This document shows positions 12,037-23,680 of a stretch of 64,000 bases of DNA, piece after piece. The notes under the pieces are model-generated. The model did no database searches. It had not been told where the DNA came from and was given only the letters and a program-made list of their open reading frames with translations. Position numbers and translations under genes: made by a program. Location of the stretch: positions 14,380,450 through 14,444,449 of the forward strand of contig OZ007507.1 in NCBI GenBank assembly GCA_963931865.1, in the 5' to 3' direction. This DNA is from Axinella damicornis (taxonomy: Eukaryota > Porifera > Demospongiae > Axinellida > Axinellidae). Every line of letters starts with the position of its first letter. Positions within the stretch are counted from its first letter, which is position 1.

Positions 12037-12555
12037 AAACACCAGCTCCTTCTATATACATAGCCAATTATTCAATTTACCAAATCACTGTGCATGGGTA
12101 TTCAAGTTTCAAACCGTTCACAAAAATAATATGCAGGCAGTAATCTTCTGCATGCACTCACAATTTGTGTGCATGTGTACATGTTTGTGTGCATGCATGA
12201 ACAACTTACGTACTCAGTTGGCAGCAGATCAGAACTTCAGTTGTTGAACTTTGTAGGACTTATTCAGGCATGAAACTAGAATGAAAAGTTAGAGTCAGTC
12301 ACTCTACATGGAAGCTACATTAACAGCTGCGCTATCACTTCAAAAGAATCTTTAGTTAACACATACTTTGCAGAAATGCAACCATTTACCTCTTATATCT
12401 TTCCTGGAATGGCTATATCACTGTCTCATGCAGCTCAAGAGTGGCCTGGATCCAGGTCATGAATGGTACGGTCTCCTTGTTGGGATTCATTCATACAGTG
12501 TGCCTTTCTACTTAACAAAGTTTCCCTTATATGCAAAAGGTTACAGTGTACATTG
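11714..12555. other. 5' flank of array copy 1, shared with other units
   Basis: Noncoding block repeated upstream of each complete copy: a conserved leader (AAATTACAG directly before AATG resembles a splice acceptor, so a 5' UTR intron is possible), the poly-G tract, a TG/CATG-rich stretch and GTTGAACTTTGTAGGACTT. Confidence 0.6.
12005..12034. repeat. poly-G tract, 30 nt
   Basis: Uninterrupted 30 G between AGCTTTT and CAAAACACCAG. The same position has only 7 G upstream of copies 2 and 4. Confidence 0.95.
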
Positions 12556-12557
12556 GT

Positions 12558-12936
12558 TGTACCAATGTCTCCCGCTTGCTTGTTACAAAAGTGTTCCTTA
12601 AAAGCATACAATGTGCCTGCTTGTTACAAAAGTGTTCCCTAAAAGCATACAATGTGCCTGCTTGTTACAAAGTGAGTGTTCCCTAAAAGCATACAATGTG
12701 CCTGCTTGTTACAAAAGTGTCCCTTAATAGCATACAATGTGCCTGCTTCAATTTACAAAAGTGTCCTTTAAAAGCATACAATGTGCCTGCTTGTTACAAA
12801 GTCCTTTAAAAGCATACAATGTGCCTGCTTGTTACAAAAGTGTTCTCTAAAAGCATATCTACAATGTGCCTGCTTGTTACAAAAGTGTTCCTTAAAAGCA
12901 TACAATGTGCTTGCTTGTTACAAAAGTGTTCCTTAA
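12558..12936. repeat. ~41-bp minisatellite, unit 1, first block
   Basis: Tandem units of AAAAGCATACAATGTGCCTG followed by CTTGTTACAAAAGTGTTCC, with length variation from small deletions. About nine units. No independent spacers, so not a CRISPR array. Confidence 0.9.
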
Positions 12937-13661
12937 TGAGATTCATAGTTGGTGAGAATGGGCCCTCAAAACGGCCTAGACTTGCACTGTGAGCCAGTTT
13001 GGCATGGTTTGCCGATTTTTAATGAGATTCATTGATCCTCCATGCACATATTAACCCTTTAACCACCGAATTCTTCCCACCAAGACAACACATTTTCATG
13101 CATTCAGCGCACACCACTTTCGTAGGTACTCCTCTCCCACAGCATTCGCTCCTCAGCGGCCAAACTTGGTGGGGCCCCGCACACATGGAGAGACCTCTCT
13201 GGCAATACCGTTAATGATATTCATGACCCCCCACAAGCCCAGCAATCGGAGGTCAAAGGTGGATGTCAGCCGGATTTTCGCCCAGCATTTCCCTAAACTT
13301 GGGCCAGATCCGACTGATGGCACACCTTACACCACCAATTTGCAGGTTTTCTTGAGGCCCTGGGTGGGGTCTATGAATATCATTAGAATCAAAAATTCTC
13401 GGGTCAATGAATCTCATTAAAATCAAAAGACGCCCACGACAGGCCGAAGGGGGGGCTGCCGCCCCCCCTTCGAAACCCCCCCGCTTGTACGTTTAGTGGG
13501 GGAGGCGCGCCGAAATCTGACCAAATTTTCGAGTTCGTGCCTGAAAGTCGTCCCTAGGCCCTCTGAAGCCTTTTTGGTCTCTTTTTGGACTGATGAGAAG
13601 CCCTACATGTGCATAGGGTCTAAATGACGCATTTAGGCGTCAATAGGGCTTAAAGGGTTAA
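12937..13661. mobile_element. insertion splitting the minisatellite, with TTAACCCTTTAA ends
   Basis: The 41-bp array is interrupted here. From 13051 to 13661 the insert has inverted ends TTAACCCTTTAA / TTAAAGGGTTAA. The sequence to its left carries AATGAGATTCAT motifs. A related pair of ends occurs at 59469-59942. No transposase ORF. Confidence 0.55.
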
Positions 13662-14062
13662 AAGCATACAATGTGCCTACTTGTTACAAGTGTCCTTTAA
13701 AAGCATACAATGGGCCTGCTTGTTACAAAAGTGTCCTTTAAAAGCATACAATGTGCCTGCTTGTTACAAAGTCCTTTAAAAGCATATCTACAATGTGCCT
13801 GCTTGTTACAAAAGTGTTCCTTAAAAGCATACAATGTGCCTGCTTGTTACAAAAGTGTTCCTTAAAAGCATACAATGTGCCTACTTGTTACAAGTGTCCT
13901 TTAAAAGCATACAATGTGCCTGCTTGTTACAAAAGTGTCCTTTAAAAGCATACAATGTGCCTGCTTGTTACAAAAGTGTCCTTTAAAAGCATACAAGGTG
14001 CCTGCTTGTTGCCAAAGTGTACCTCAAAGCATAGCTACAATGTGCCTACTTAGAAGCTTCAA
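13662..14062. repeat. ~41-bp minisatellite, unit 1, second block
   Basis: Continuation of the AAAAGCATACAATGTGCCTG array after the insertion, about ten units, degenerating towards the right. Confidence 0.9.
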
Positions 14063-15165
14063 AGCTCTGAGACACCATGCATGCACTTTTCATCTTCAAT
14101 GGTTTCACTTAAAAGCATACAATGAGCCTGCTTGTTGCCAAGTGTCCTTTCAAACCATACCAACTCAAAGTTCAAAGTTGCATTGTGTACATGGGTACAA
14201 TTGAAAGTGAACAAACGTACAACCCATTAATTTCTGTGTGTGTACTTGCTAGCTCTTTTCTTTAGACAGGCCGATGAATGTGTGTAGATATCCCCATGCA
14301 ACTCCACAGCTATATAACTGCAAACATTCAGTATGGTGGCACAACTGGACAGCTGTTCCACCGTCTACATTACTCATGTCCACGCTCTGGCATGCGGTTG
14401 AAGCATTCTTTGCTGCAAAGGACTAGTTTAGTGAGCAGCTATTTGTTGCCTGTACAAACACACTACACGAGAGAAATTTGACTTCAGTCCTTCAAATACA
14501 GTGTTTCCATCCAGCACTGGAAAGTTGCTGGTGCACTGCAGAACCCAAATAGCACCACACAGAACTCAAAAATTCCAGAGTGAGTGTCAAAGTGAGTCAT
14601 TAAATGCTGTGTTTTCCTTGTTAGCTCGACTCATCACCACTTGCTGTGAGAGCCCGGTGCTGCTTGTAGGGCATGAAACATTCTTTATAGGCTGTGTAGT
14701 CTACTTACTGCAACTTTGAAATGCAGTTGTAATCCATCACAGATGATTGTGTTGACTACATGTATATAGCTACCACTTACTGAAGATATAGTTCACGTCA
14801 CATAATAGCGCTTGTGGTAGTAACAAGAAATCAGAACCAGAGCTCTCATGCACATACTGAACGTAGCTATATCCAGGGTGGATGCAAAGACTTTTATGGT
14901 ATCACACCGCAACAGCTAGCCATGATTAGAGCTGCATCAGTTGGCATGTAGCTAGGTCTTCCACGATCCATATACTAGTTCACACAGTTTTATAGACTAT
15001 ATACACCTTCTTTATAATATTATGAGGGGTTGATGCAATTGCAACAGTTTACTTCTGAAACAGTGCGCTGGCCAACATTCCTAGTAATGATACTATAATA
15101 ATGTTTGTATCTGGCATATAGTGTGCCGCCACATGTGATGCAATTCTCCCTGATCGATATGACAC
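14063..15165. other. shared array spacer
   Basis: Noncoding sequence duplicated in units 2 and 4, for example AGGCCGATGAATGTG and GGTATCACACCGCAACAGC. No gene seen. Confidence 0.6.
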
Positions 15166-15401
15166 CAAGAGTTCATAACAATAAGAGTGTGCAACTGCCA
15201 TATCCACTACCACTATCTCCACAGTATGACGTAGACAATCAGTGGTGAAGTAGTAGCAGCTGCTCATGCTCTTAAGTGTGAAATTGTGATTACTACAGAG
15301 TTTGTACATGTACACACACTGTTTGCCACGTCATACTGCTGAGATGGTGGTAGTGGATACCATATGGCAGTTGCACACTCTTATTGTTATGAACTCTTGA
15401 T
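15166..15401. repeat. foldback downstream of copy 2
   Basis: Arms of about 70 bp (CAAGAGTTCATAACAATAAG ... CTTATTGTTATGAACTCTTG) around ~95 bp, about 310 bp beyond the copy 2 stop. The same structure is found beyond copies 3 and 5. Confidence 0.8.
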
Positions 15402-15708
15402 GACACTGACCTTAGAGCCAATAAGTGCATGGCTGAATCTTTGAATAATTTTCACATCGACAAAATCCAATTTATTAACACCATGTCATGTAAATTAATA
15501 TTACAAGGCAGCTGGGATTCAAGAGACAGAAGTATGCAAGCATCTACATACTAGGTATGCGTGAAATTAAAATTAAAAAATTAAATACATGAGGGAAAAT
15601 TGAAAATGGCGTCAAGGAACTCCCTTGTACATGCAGTCAAGTTTGGGTTTAGGGTATGTATGTTACAAATTATTTTTGCAATTAGCATAGACTTATCAGC
15701 AAATTTAT

Positions 15709-17148
15709 TCAACTGGATCCACTTGCTTTCTGCACACCAGGGGGGTAATATGGTGGATTGAGAGAAGTAGGAACATATACCCTGAGAACCAAGTAGAAAT
15801 CCTTGTCTTGTGGTGCTGGAAGCCAATTCCTTCCCTCTTCATCCACACTTGGCTCGTCACTTTGGATGTAGATCGTCAGTGATCCATTGTCGTAATGGAG
15901 ATCCTCGGTCGTGTCATCAATCTTGTAGCGTTCGATTGGATTAGCGACCAACGTCTTCTCTGGTTGCTGGTACATGGTCACAGACCAAAAACCTGGAGCC
16001 TCAATTTGATTGCCTGGCTCATTTGGCGGGAAAGTGAGGGTATACTTGGCACCACCAGCTGTGCTGAGAAGGTTGTTGTCAGAATCACTGTAGGCCATCG
16101 GGTAGTACGCCTCTGCAGGACTGTTTCCATAAAGGGCAGCGAAAGCTGCCTTGGCACGATCTAGGTCACGGCCTCCAAGGTCAGAGTAAGTGCCAAAGAT
16201 TGGAGGGTCAACAGTCATCGACCACCCATTTTTAAAGGTCCCGGGTGCGATTTCGATTTCACTCATGCCAAGTATGATGCCTTTTTGCATATCCTCGTAA
16301 AGATTTGGGTCTCCCAAATTTGGTGAAAAGTTGGCCCCGGGTGCAATCTGCAAAGCAGCAAATTCTTGAAACTTACTGGCATCACCATCGTACATATCCA
16401 TGTACTGCAGAAGGAAATTGACGAACACGAACACTTCAGGCTTTTTGTAAATTTTGAGTGTGCCATCGTCATCTTGGTTATCGGCATCCAGTGGTAGAAA
16501 CGTGGGAAGGCTGGAAGGTGCTGGGGATATCACATTCGATGTGAAGCCAGTCAGTGTGTAGTAGGGCTGGATGTTCTCTGAGACCCAGGTTGCATCGTTT
16601 GCATTGTAAACCCGGGTTCGTCCAATGATTAACACATGTTCTGTCTCTGATCGGATGACTCGCATGTTTCTTGGCAGCTTGCGCTTCCTATCCCAGCTTG
16701 GACCGGTGATTAGGAAATGTCCAGCATCATTCCCAGTGGTACGAGAGCCTATGATCCCAAAGTTGTAGGTGTACGCATCAATAAATTGCATGCTGTAATA
16801 GCGGGAAGTTGTGCCATCTTGGTCGGTGACTTTTGGCACAGAAAGGACCAGAGGCTCAGCACGAAGATCCAACCAGGCTGAAGAGTAGAGTGTGTCATTA
16901 TTGGGTGTCACAACGGTCTCAAAACCTGGGCCAACCAGTTGCGTGAAGTGACTGAACGTGTTGAAGGGAGCAGTATATTGTGCCCCTGCTTGCACAGACG
17001 AGAAGTACATCGACTTGTAGTTTTGCATCGTCGGAAAGAAAAAGATGAATGCATCTTTGGCAGCTAGACATTGTCCAGAAGCAGAATCTTTTCCCAACTC
17101 TGACTTTCCATATTGTCCAGCAGCAGGATGTTTTCCTGGTTTCGACAT
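15709..17148 (-). CDS. DUF1254/DUF1214 domain protein, array copy 2 (intact)
   Basis: Single-exon gene of 479 residues from the conserved MSKPGKH start. Residues 2-29 are two 14-residue repeats (SKPGKHPAAGQYGK / SELGKDSASGQCLA). A DUF1254 region follows (about 30-200, with TPNNDTLYSSAWLDLRAEPL at 81-100 and GSRTTGNDAG). The C-terminal DUF1214 region (about 350-465) has FWSVTMYQQPEKTLVANPIE and NWLPAPQDKDFYLVLRVYVP. No signal peptide or membrane segment, so a cytosolic location is likely. The biochemical role of this family is unknown; it is best known from bacteria and is rare in animals. The stop overlaps a polyadenylation signal (TGAATAAA). It belongs with copies 6 and 3 (AWLDLR, APGTFKNG, QKASGSS end). 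Confidence 0.9.
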   Translation of the reverse strand: MSKPGKHPAAGQYGKSELGKDSASGQCLAAKDAFIFFFPTMQNYKSMYFSSVQAGAQYTAPFNTFSHFTQLVGPGFETVVTPNNDTLYSSAWLDLRAEPLVLSVPKVTDQDGTTSRYYSMQFIDAYTYNFGIIGSRTTGNDAGHFLITGPSWDRKRKLPRNMRVIRSETEHVLIIGRTRVYNANDATWVSENIQPYYTLTGFTSNVISPAPSSLPTFLPLDADNQDDDGTLKIYKKPEVFVFVNFLLQYMDMYDGDASKFQEFAALQIAPGANFSPNLGDPNLYEDMQKGIILGMSEIEIAPGTFKNGWSMTVDPPIFGTYSDLGGRDLDRAKAAFAALYGNSPAEAYYPMAYSDSDNNLLSTAGGAKYTLTFPPNEPGNQIEAPGFWSVTMYQQPEKTLVANPIERYKIDDTTEDLHYDNGSLTIYIQSDEPSVDEEGRNWLPAPQDKDFYLVLRVYVPTSLNPPYYPPGVQKASGSS

Positions 17149-17248
17149 TCTGTAATTTGACACAATCATTTATAGTATGACCTTGTCCATGCATTGTAAT
17201 AGTTTAAGTAGCTGGTATAGGTAGCTATTTACTTAGAGTCAACTAGCT

Positions 17249-17255
17249 TTTGGGG
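17249..17255. repeat. short poly-G (7 nt) at the unit 2 position
   Basis: The same AGCTTTT[G]CAAAACACCAGC context as the 30-G tract at 12005, but only 7 G here. Confidence 0.85.
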
Positions 17256-17785
17256 GGGCAAAACACCAGCTGCTTCTATATACATAGCCAATTATTCAAT
17301 TTGCCTATTCACTGTGCATGGGTAGCTATTCAAGTTTCAAACCGTTCACAAAAACAATATTCAGGCAGTATCTTCTGCCTGAACTCACAATTTGTGTGCA
17401 TGTGTACATGTTTGTGTGCATGCATGGACAACTAACGTACTCAGTTGGCAGCAGATCAGAAACTTCAGTTGTTGAACTTTGTAGGACTTATTCAGGCATG
17501 AAACTAGAATGAAAAGTTACAGTCAGTCACTCTACATGGAAGCTACATTAACAGCTATCACTTCAAAAGAAACTTTAGCTAGCACAATACTTTGCAGAAA
17601 TGCAACCATTTACCTGTTTTACCTTTCCTGGAATGGCTATATCACTGTCTCATGCAGCTCAAGAGTGGCCTGGATCCAGGTCATAAATGATACGGTCTCC
17701 TTGTTGGGATTCATTCATACAGTGTGCCTTGCTACTTAACAAAGTTTCCCTTATATGCAAAAGGTTACAATGTACATTGGTTGTA

Positions 17786-18075
17786 CCAATGTCTCCCTTA
17801 AAAGCATACAATGTGCCTGCTTGTTGCAAAGTGTTCCCTAAAAGCATACAATGTGCCTGCTTGTTACAAAAGTGTTCCCTAAAAGCATACAATGTGCCTG
17901 CTTGTTACAAAAGTGTTCCCTAACAGCATACAATGTGCCTGCTTGTTGCAAAAGTGTTCCCTAAAGCATACAATGTGCCTGCTTGTTACAAAAGTGTTCT
18001 CTAAAAGCATACAGTGTGCCTGCTTGTTGCCAAAGTGTACCTCAAAAGCATAGCTACAATGTGCCTACTTAAAAG
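17786..18075. repeat. ~41-bp minisatellite, unit 2
   Basis: About seven units of AAAAGCATACAATGTGCCTG.., orthologous in position to the array of unit 1 but shorter and without the insertion. Confidence 0.9.
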
Positions 18076-19185
18076 CTTCAAAGCTCTGAGACACCGTGCA
18101 TGCACTTTTCATCTTCAACGGTTTCACTTAAAAGCATACAAGGAGCCTGCTTGTTGCCAAGTGTCCTTTCAAACCATACCAATTCAAAGTTCAAAGTTGC
18201 ATTGTGTATATGGGTACAATTGAAAGTGAACTAACGCACAAGCCATTAATTTCTGTGTGTGTGCTTGCTAGCCCTTTTCTTTAGACAGGCCGATGAATGT
18301 GTATAGATATCCCCATGCAACTCCACAGCTATTTAACTGCAAGCATACAGTATGGTGGCACAACTGGACAGCTGTTCCAATATATCTCACTTATAATTGG
18401 CACTGTCTACATTACTCATGTTCACACTCTGGCATGTGGTTGAAGCATTCTTTGCTGCAAAGGACTAGTTTAGTGTGCAGCTATTTGTTGCCTGTACAAA
18501 CACACTACACGAGAGAAACTTGACTTCAGTCCTTCAAATACAGTGTTTCCATCCAGCACTGGAAAGGTGCTGGTGCACTGCACAACCAAAATATATAGCA
18601 CCACACAGAACTAAAAAATTCCAGAGTGAGTGTCAAAGTGAGTAATTAAATGCTGCATGTGTTTTCCTTGTTAGTTCGACTCATCACCACTTGCTGTGAG
18701 AGCCCGGTGCTGCTTGCATGTAGGGCATGGCTGTGCAGTCTACTTACTGCAACTTTGAAATGCAGTTGTTACTCCATCACAGATGATTGCATTGATTACA
18801 TGTATAATATTATAACTAAAGATAATAGTTCACGTCACATAATAGCGCTTGTGTACATGTAGTAACACGAAATCAGAACCAGAGCTCTCATGCACATACT
18901 GAACATAGTTATGTCCAGGGTGGATGCAAAGGCTTTTATGGTATCACACCGCAACAGCTAGCCATGATTAGAGCTGCATCAGTTGGCATGTAGCTAGGCC
19001 TTCCACAATTCCTACTAGTTCACACAGTTTTATAGACTATGTACGCCTTCTTTATATAAGGGGTTGATGCAATTGCAGCAGCTAACTTCTGAATCAGTGT
19101 GCTGGCCAACATTCTTAGTAATGAAACTATGTATCTGGCATATAGTGTGCCGCCACATGTGATGCAATTCTCTCGAATATGACAC
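18076..19185. other. shared array spacer
   Basis: Closely similar to 14063-15165 with small indels. No gene seen. Confidence 0.6.
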
Positions 19186-19418
19186 CAAGAGTTCATAACA
19201 ATAAGCGTGTGCAACTGCCATCCACTACCACTATCTCCACAGTATGACGTAGACAATCAGTGGTGAAGTAGTAGCAGCTGCTCATGCTCTTAAGTGTGAA
19301 ATTGTGATTACTACAGAGTTTGTACATGTACACACACTGTTTGCCACATCATACTGCTGAGATGGTGGTAGTGGATACCATATGGCAGTTGCACACTCTT
19401 ATTGTTATGAACTGTTGA
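19186..19418. repeat. foldback downstream of copy 3
   Basis: Same ~70-bp-arm inverted repeat as 15166-15401. Confidence 0.8.
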
Positions 19419-19683
19419 TGACACTGACCTTAGAGCAAATAAGCGCATTTATTAACACCAGTCATGTAAATTAATATTACAAGGCAGCTGGGATTCAAGA
19501 TACAGAAGTATGCAAGCATCTACATACTAGGTATGCGTGAAATTAAAATTAAAAAATTAAATACATGAGGGAAATTGAAAATGGCGTCAAGGAACTCCCT
19601 TGTACATGCAGTCAAGTTTGGGTTTAGGGTATGTATGTTACAAATTATTTGTGCAATTAGCATAGACTTATCAGCAAATTTAT

Positions 19684-20069
19684 TCAACTGGATCCACTTG
19701 CTTTCTGCACACCAGGGGGGTAATATGGTGGATTGAGAGAAGTAGGAACATATACCCTGAGAACCAAGTAGAAATCCTTGTCTTGTGGTGCTGGAAGCCA
19801 ATTCCTCCTCTCTTCATCCACACTTGGCTTTTCACTTTGGATGTAGATCGTCAGTGATCCATTGTCGTAATGGAGATCCTCGGTCGTGTCATCAATCTTG
19901 TAGCGTTCGATTGGATTAGCGACCAACGTTCGATTGGATTAGCGACCAACGTCTTCTCTGGTTGCTGGTACATGGTCACAGACCAAAATCCTGGAGCCCC
20001 AATTTGATTGCCTGGCTCATTTGGCTGGAAAGTGAGGGTATACTTGGCACCACCAGTTGTGCTGAGAAC
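19684..20069 (-). pseudogene. DUF1254/DUF1214 copy 3, C-terminal fragment
   Basis: Only the last ~120 codons remain (from YTLTFQPNEPGNQ through QKASGSS). A direct duplication around GATTGGATTAGCGACCAACG at about 19911-19950 breaks the frame. At about 20069 homology ends abruptly at a hairpin-bounded unrelated sequence. It resembles copies 2 and 6 (PSVDEE..NWLPAP) and shares the stop-overlapping AATAAA. Non-functional remnant. Confidence 0.85.
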
Positions 20070-20611
20070 AGCAGCTATAGACCAAAATGTAGTAGCATGA
20101 ATACAAAAGCGTGTACATGCTACTACATTTTGATCTATAATTGCTGTTCCCATTCTAGTCCCAAATTAAAACTTGGTGCATAAACACATTAAATTTTAGG
20201 TTCAAGGTCTTTGCAAAAAAAGTTTGAAAAAAATCAAAACATTCGTTTTTCCTGAACCAAGGTCAAAGGTCAGATTACATAACCTTTGAACTTTGAATAG
20301 ATCAAACGTCAAACTATTATATGCCAAATGAAAGAGCCTTTCAAGAGCTTCGAGAAAATCCTTGTTGCAACTCTCTACGTTGAGAAGATATGGGTATTTC
20401 AGTCATGGCACGCGGTCTGAAATGGGCACCTGAAGCCAAAATTAAATTTGTTGCAGCTGAATTAAATTTGTTGCAGCTGAAAAGCTATAGCAGTTCAGAA
20501 GCTGATATTTGGTGTGCAGTGGTTTCTCAATAGAACTAACAGGCTCACCAAGTTTCATCAAAATCGGAAGAGGTCAGGATTTTTTTGTGTTGACTTGACA
20601 CGGAATGACCC
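20070..20611. mobile_element. unrelated sequence replacing the 5' part of copy 3
   Basis: Begins with a ~33-bp-arm hairpin (AACAGCAGCTATAGACCAAA .. / .. TTGATCTATAATTGCTGTT, 20067-20153). It continues as non-array sequence with a short direct repeat of AATTAAATTTGTTGCAGCTG at about 20444-20481. At 20612 it rejoins sequence equal to the 3' flank of copy 1 (CAATTGTCAATGG..). Probably a mobile element plus deletion; its family is not recognised. Confidence 0.5.
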
Positions 20612-20927
20612 AATTGTCAATGGCAGATAAGGAATTGGTTTGAGGGCCACATTCCATAGACAGAACATTAAGTATCCTCACTGCAAAGCCATAAGGAGCA
20701 CGTGTCCTGGACCACACCTGCTGCTGCCCTCCTCAGTTGGGACATGAATTCAAGATCGATACAGGAGCAAGCATCGATTGGACAAATGGTGTAAATGGTA
20801 AAAATGTATGCGGGAAATTAATTATTAAGTACATGAAGTCAGGCTTGGGCATTCAGCCCTTAGGGTATAACTTGTTACAAACAATCATACAGCATTGACT
20901 TATCAGCAGTAAATTATTTATCAGAAG

Positions 20928-22361
20928 TTATCCACTAGCTTTCTGCACAGCAGGGGGGTAGTATGGTGGATTGAGAGAAGTAGGAACATACACCCTGAGA
21001 ATCAAGTAGAACACCTTGTCTTGTGGCGCTGGAAGCCAATTCTTTTTCTCTTTATCCACAGTTGGCTCGTCACTTTGGATGAAGATCGTCAGTGATCCAT
21101 TGTCGTAATGGAGATCCTCAGTCGTGTCATCAATTTTGTAGCGATCGATTGGATTAGCGACAAATGTCTTCTCTGGTTCCTGGTACATGCTCACAGACCA
21201 GAAACCAGGAGCCTTGATTTGATTGCCTGGCTCATTGGGCGGGAAAGTGAGGGTATACTTGGCACCACCAGCTGTGCTGAGAACATTGTTGTTTGAATCC
21301 AGGGCAGCCATCGGGTAGTACGCCTCTGCAGGACTGTTTCCATAAAGGCCTAAGTAAGCTGCAGCAGCACGATCTAGGTCACGGCCTCCAAGGTCAGAGT
21401 AAGTGCCAAAGAATGGAGGGTCAACAGTCACCGACCATCCATTTGTAAGGGTCCCGATTGTCTTTTCGATTTCACTCATGCCAAGTGTGATGCCTTTTTG
21501 CATGTCTTCATAAAGATTTGGGTCTCCCAAGTTTGGTGAAAAGTTGGCCCCGGGTGCAATCTGCAAAGCAGCAAATTCTTGAAACTTACTGGCATCACCA
21601 TCGTACATATCCATGTACTGCAGAAGGAAGTTGACGAACACGAACACTTCAGGCTTTTTGAAAATTTTGAGTGTGCCATCGTCATCTTGGTTATCGGCAT
21701 CCAGTGGTAGAAACGTGGGAAGGCTGGAAGGTGCTGGGGATATCACATTCGATGTGAAGCCGGTCAGTGTGTAGTAGGGCTGGATGTTCTCTGAGACCCA
21801 GGTTGCATCGCTTGCATTGTAAACCCGGGTACGCCCAAGGATGTACACATATTGTGTCTTCGATCGGATGACTCGCATGTTTTTTGGCAACTTGCGCTTC
21901 CTATCCCAGCTTGGACCAGTGATTAGGAACTGTCCAGCATTGTTCCCAGTTGTACGTGAACCAATGATGTCGAAATTGTAGGTGTACGCGTCAACAAACT
22001 GCATGCAGAAGTAGCGGGAAGTTGTGCCATCTTGGTTGGTGACTTTTGGTACAGAAAGGACCAGAGGCTCAGCACGAAGATCCAATGAAGCAAATGAGTA
22101 GAGTGTGTCATTATTGGGTGTCACAATGGTCCCAAAATCTGGACCAATTAGTTGTGTGAAGTGGTTGAAAGCGTTGAAGGGAGCAGTATATTGTTCCCCT
22201 GCTTGCACGGACTGGAAGTACATCGTCTTGTAGTTTTGCATCGTCGGAAAGAAAAAGATGAATGCATCTTTGGCAGCTAGACATTGTCCAGAAGCGGAAT
22301 CTTTTCCTGGTTTCGACTTTCCGTATTGTCCAGCAGCAGGATGCTTTCCTGGTTTCGACAT
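20928..22361 (-). CDS. DUF1254/DUF1214 domain protein, array copy 4 (intact)
   Basis: Single exon, 477 residues from MSKPGKHPAAGQ. The two N-terminal 14-residue repeats are present; the second is SKPGKDSASGQ. DUF1254 motifs: PNNDTLYSFASLDLRAEPL and GSRTTGNNAG. DUF1214 motifs: FWSVSMYQEPEKTFVANPID and NWLPAPQDKVFYLILRVYVP. It ends KASG with TAA, as in copy 1, and its 3' flank matches that of copy 1 (9950-10275) rather than copies 2, 3, 5 and 6. An in-frame ATG lies 15 codons upstream, but that extension is not conserved in copies 2 and 5, so the inner ATG is preferred. Function unknown. Confidence 0.9.
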   Translation of the reverse strand: MSKPGKHPAAGQYGKSKPGKDSASGQCLAAKDAFIFFFPTMQNYKTMYFQSVQAGEQYTAPFNAFNHFTQLIGPDFGTIVTPNNDTLYSFASLDLRAEPLVLSVPKVTNQDGTTSRYFCMQFVDAYTYNFDIIGSRTTGNNAGQFLITGPSWDRKRKLPKNMRVIRSKTQYVYILGRTRVYNASDATWVSENIQPYYTLTGFTSNVISPAPSSLPTFLPLDADNQDDDGTLKIFKKPEVFVFVNFLLQYMDMYDGDASKFQEFAALQIAPGANFSPNLGDPNLYEDMQKGITLGMSEIEKTIGTLTNGWSVTVDPPFFGTYSDLGGRDLDRAAAAYLGLYGNSPAEAYYPMAALDSNNNVLSTAGGAKYTLTFPPNEPGNQIKAPGFWSVSMYQEPEKTFVANPIDRYKIDDTTEDLHYDNGSLTIFIQSDEPTVDKEKKNWLPAPQDKVFYLILRVYVPTSLNPPYYPPAVQKASG

Positions 22362-22673
22362 TCTGTAATTTGACACATTTAAAGTATGACCTTGTGCATA
22401 GATCATAATAGTTTAAGTAAGTGTGACCACTATGAAACATTTTTTTAACTGCTGGGCAATTTTCTTATGCAAGCAGTGTAGAGAATTTCAAATAAGCACT
22501 TTACTCTAGGACACATGAATTTGGATGCTCACAAAGTTTCTGTTATAAAAGATTGTTGCAGTTGTGACTTATATAATTATTAATAAACAGTACTAGTTCA
22601 TTGGAAGATCTGTAATGGTAGCTAGCTAGTATAGGTAGCTATTTACTTGATTACCTGCAGTCAACTAGCTTTT

Positions 22674-22680
22674 GGGGGGG
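22674..22680. repeat. short poly-G (7 nt) at the unit 4 position
   Basis: Orthologous to the 30-G tract of unit 1: AGCTTTT[G]CAAAACACCAGC. Confidence 0.85.
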
Positions 22681-23206
22681 CAAAACACCAGCTGCTTCTA
22701 TAACATAGCCAATTATTCAATTTGCCTATTCACTGTGCATGGGTATTCAAGTTTCAAACCGTTAACAAAAATAATATTCAGGCAGTAATCTTCTGCATGC
22801 ACTCACAATTTGTGTGCATGTGTACATGTTTGTGTGCATGCATGAACAACTTACGTACTCAGTTGGCAGCAGATCAGAAACTTCAGTTGTTGAACTTTGT
22901 AGGACTTAGTCAGGCATGAAACTAGAATGAAAAGTTACAGTCAGTCACTCTACATGGAAGCTACATTAACAGCTATAACTTCAAAAGAAACTTTAGCTAA
23001 CACAATACTTTGCAGAAATGCAACCATTTACCTGTTATACCTTTCCTAGAATGGCTATATCACTGTCTCATACAGCTCAAGAGTGGCCTGGATCCAGGTG
23101 ATGAATGGTACGGTCTCCTTGTTGGGATTCATTTATACAGTGTGCCTTGCTACTTACCAAATTTCCCTTATATGCAAAAGGTTACAATGTACATTGCTTG
23201 TACCAA

Positions 23207-23680
23207 TGTCTCCCTTAAAAGCATACAATGTGCCTGCTTGTTGCAAAAGTGTTCCTTAAAAGCATACAATGTGCCTGCTTGTTGCAAAAGTGTTCCTTAA
23301 AAGCATACAATGTGCCAGCTTGTTACAAAAGTGTTCCCTAAAAGCATACAATGTGCCTGCTTGTTACAAACTGAGTGTTCCCTAAAAGCATACAATGTGC
23401 CTACTTGATAATATGCCTGCATGCTACAAAAGTGTATGTGTTCTATGAACACCTCTAGTTACAAAAGTGTTCCCTAAAAGCATACAATGTGCCTGCTTGT
23501 CACAAGTGTTCCTTAAAAGCATACAATGTGCCTGAGTGTCCATTAAAAGCATACAATGTACTTGCTTGTTACAAGTGTCTCTTAAAATTAAAGCATACCG
23601 TTTACCTGCTTGTTACCTTAAAAGCATACAGTGTGCCTGCTTGTTGCCAAAGTGTACCTTAAAAGCATAGCTACAATGTG
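23207..23680. repeat. ~41-bp minisatellite, unit 4
   Basis: About ten degenerate units. A foreign 28-bp piece (TATGTGTTCTATGAACACCT..) at about 23433-23460 interrupts it and is identical to sequence at 43352-43379. Confidence 0.85.

Noticed and set aside
11978..12247. ORF with a poly-Gly stretch
   Set aside because: Created by reading through the poly-G tract.
12558..14062. CRISPR-like direct repeats
   Set aside because: Units are contiguous 41-bp tandem repeats with no unique spacers, and the DNA is eukaryotic. It is a minisatellite.
13751..14204. Open frames reading repeated VPACYK / KSIQCACLL
   Set aside because: They are translations of the minisatellite in shifting frames, not proteins.
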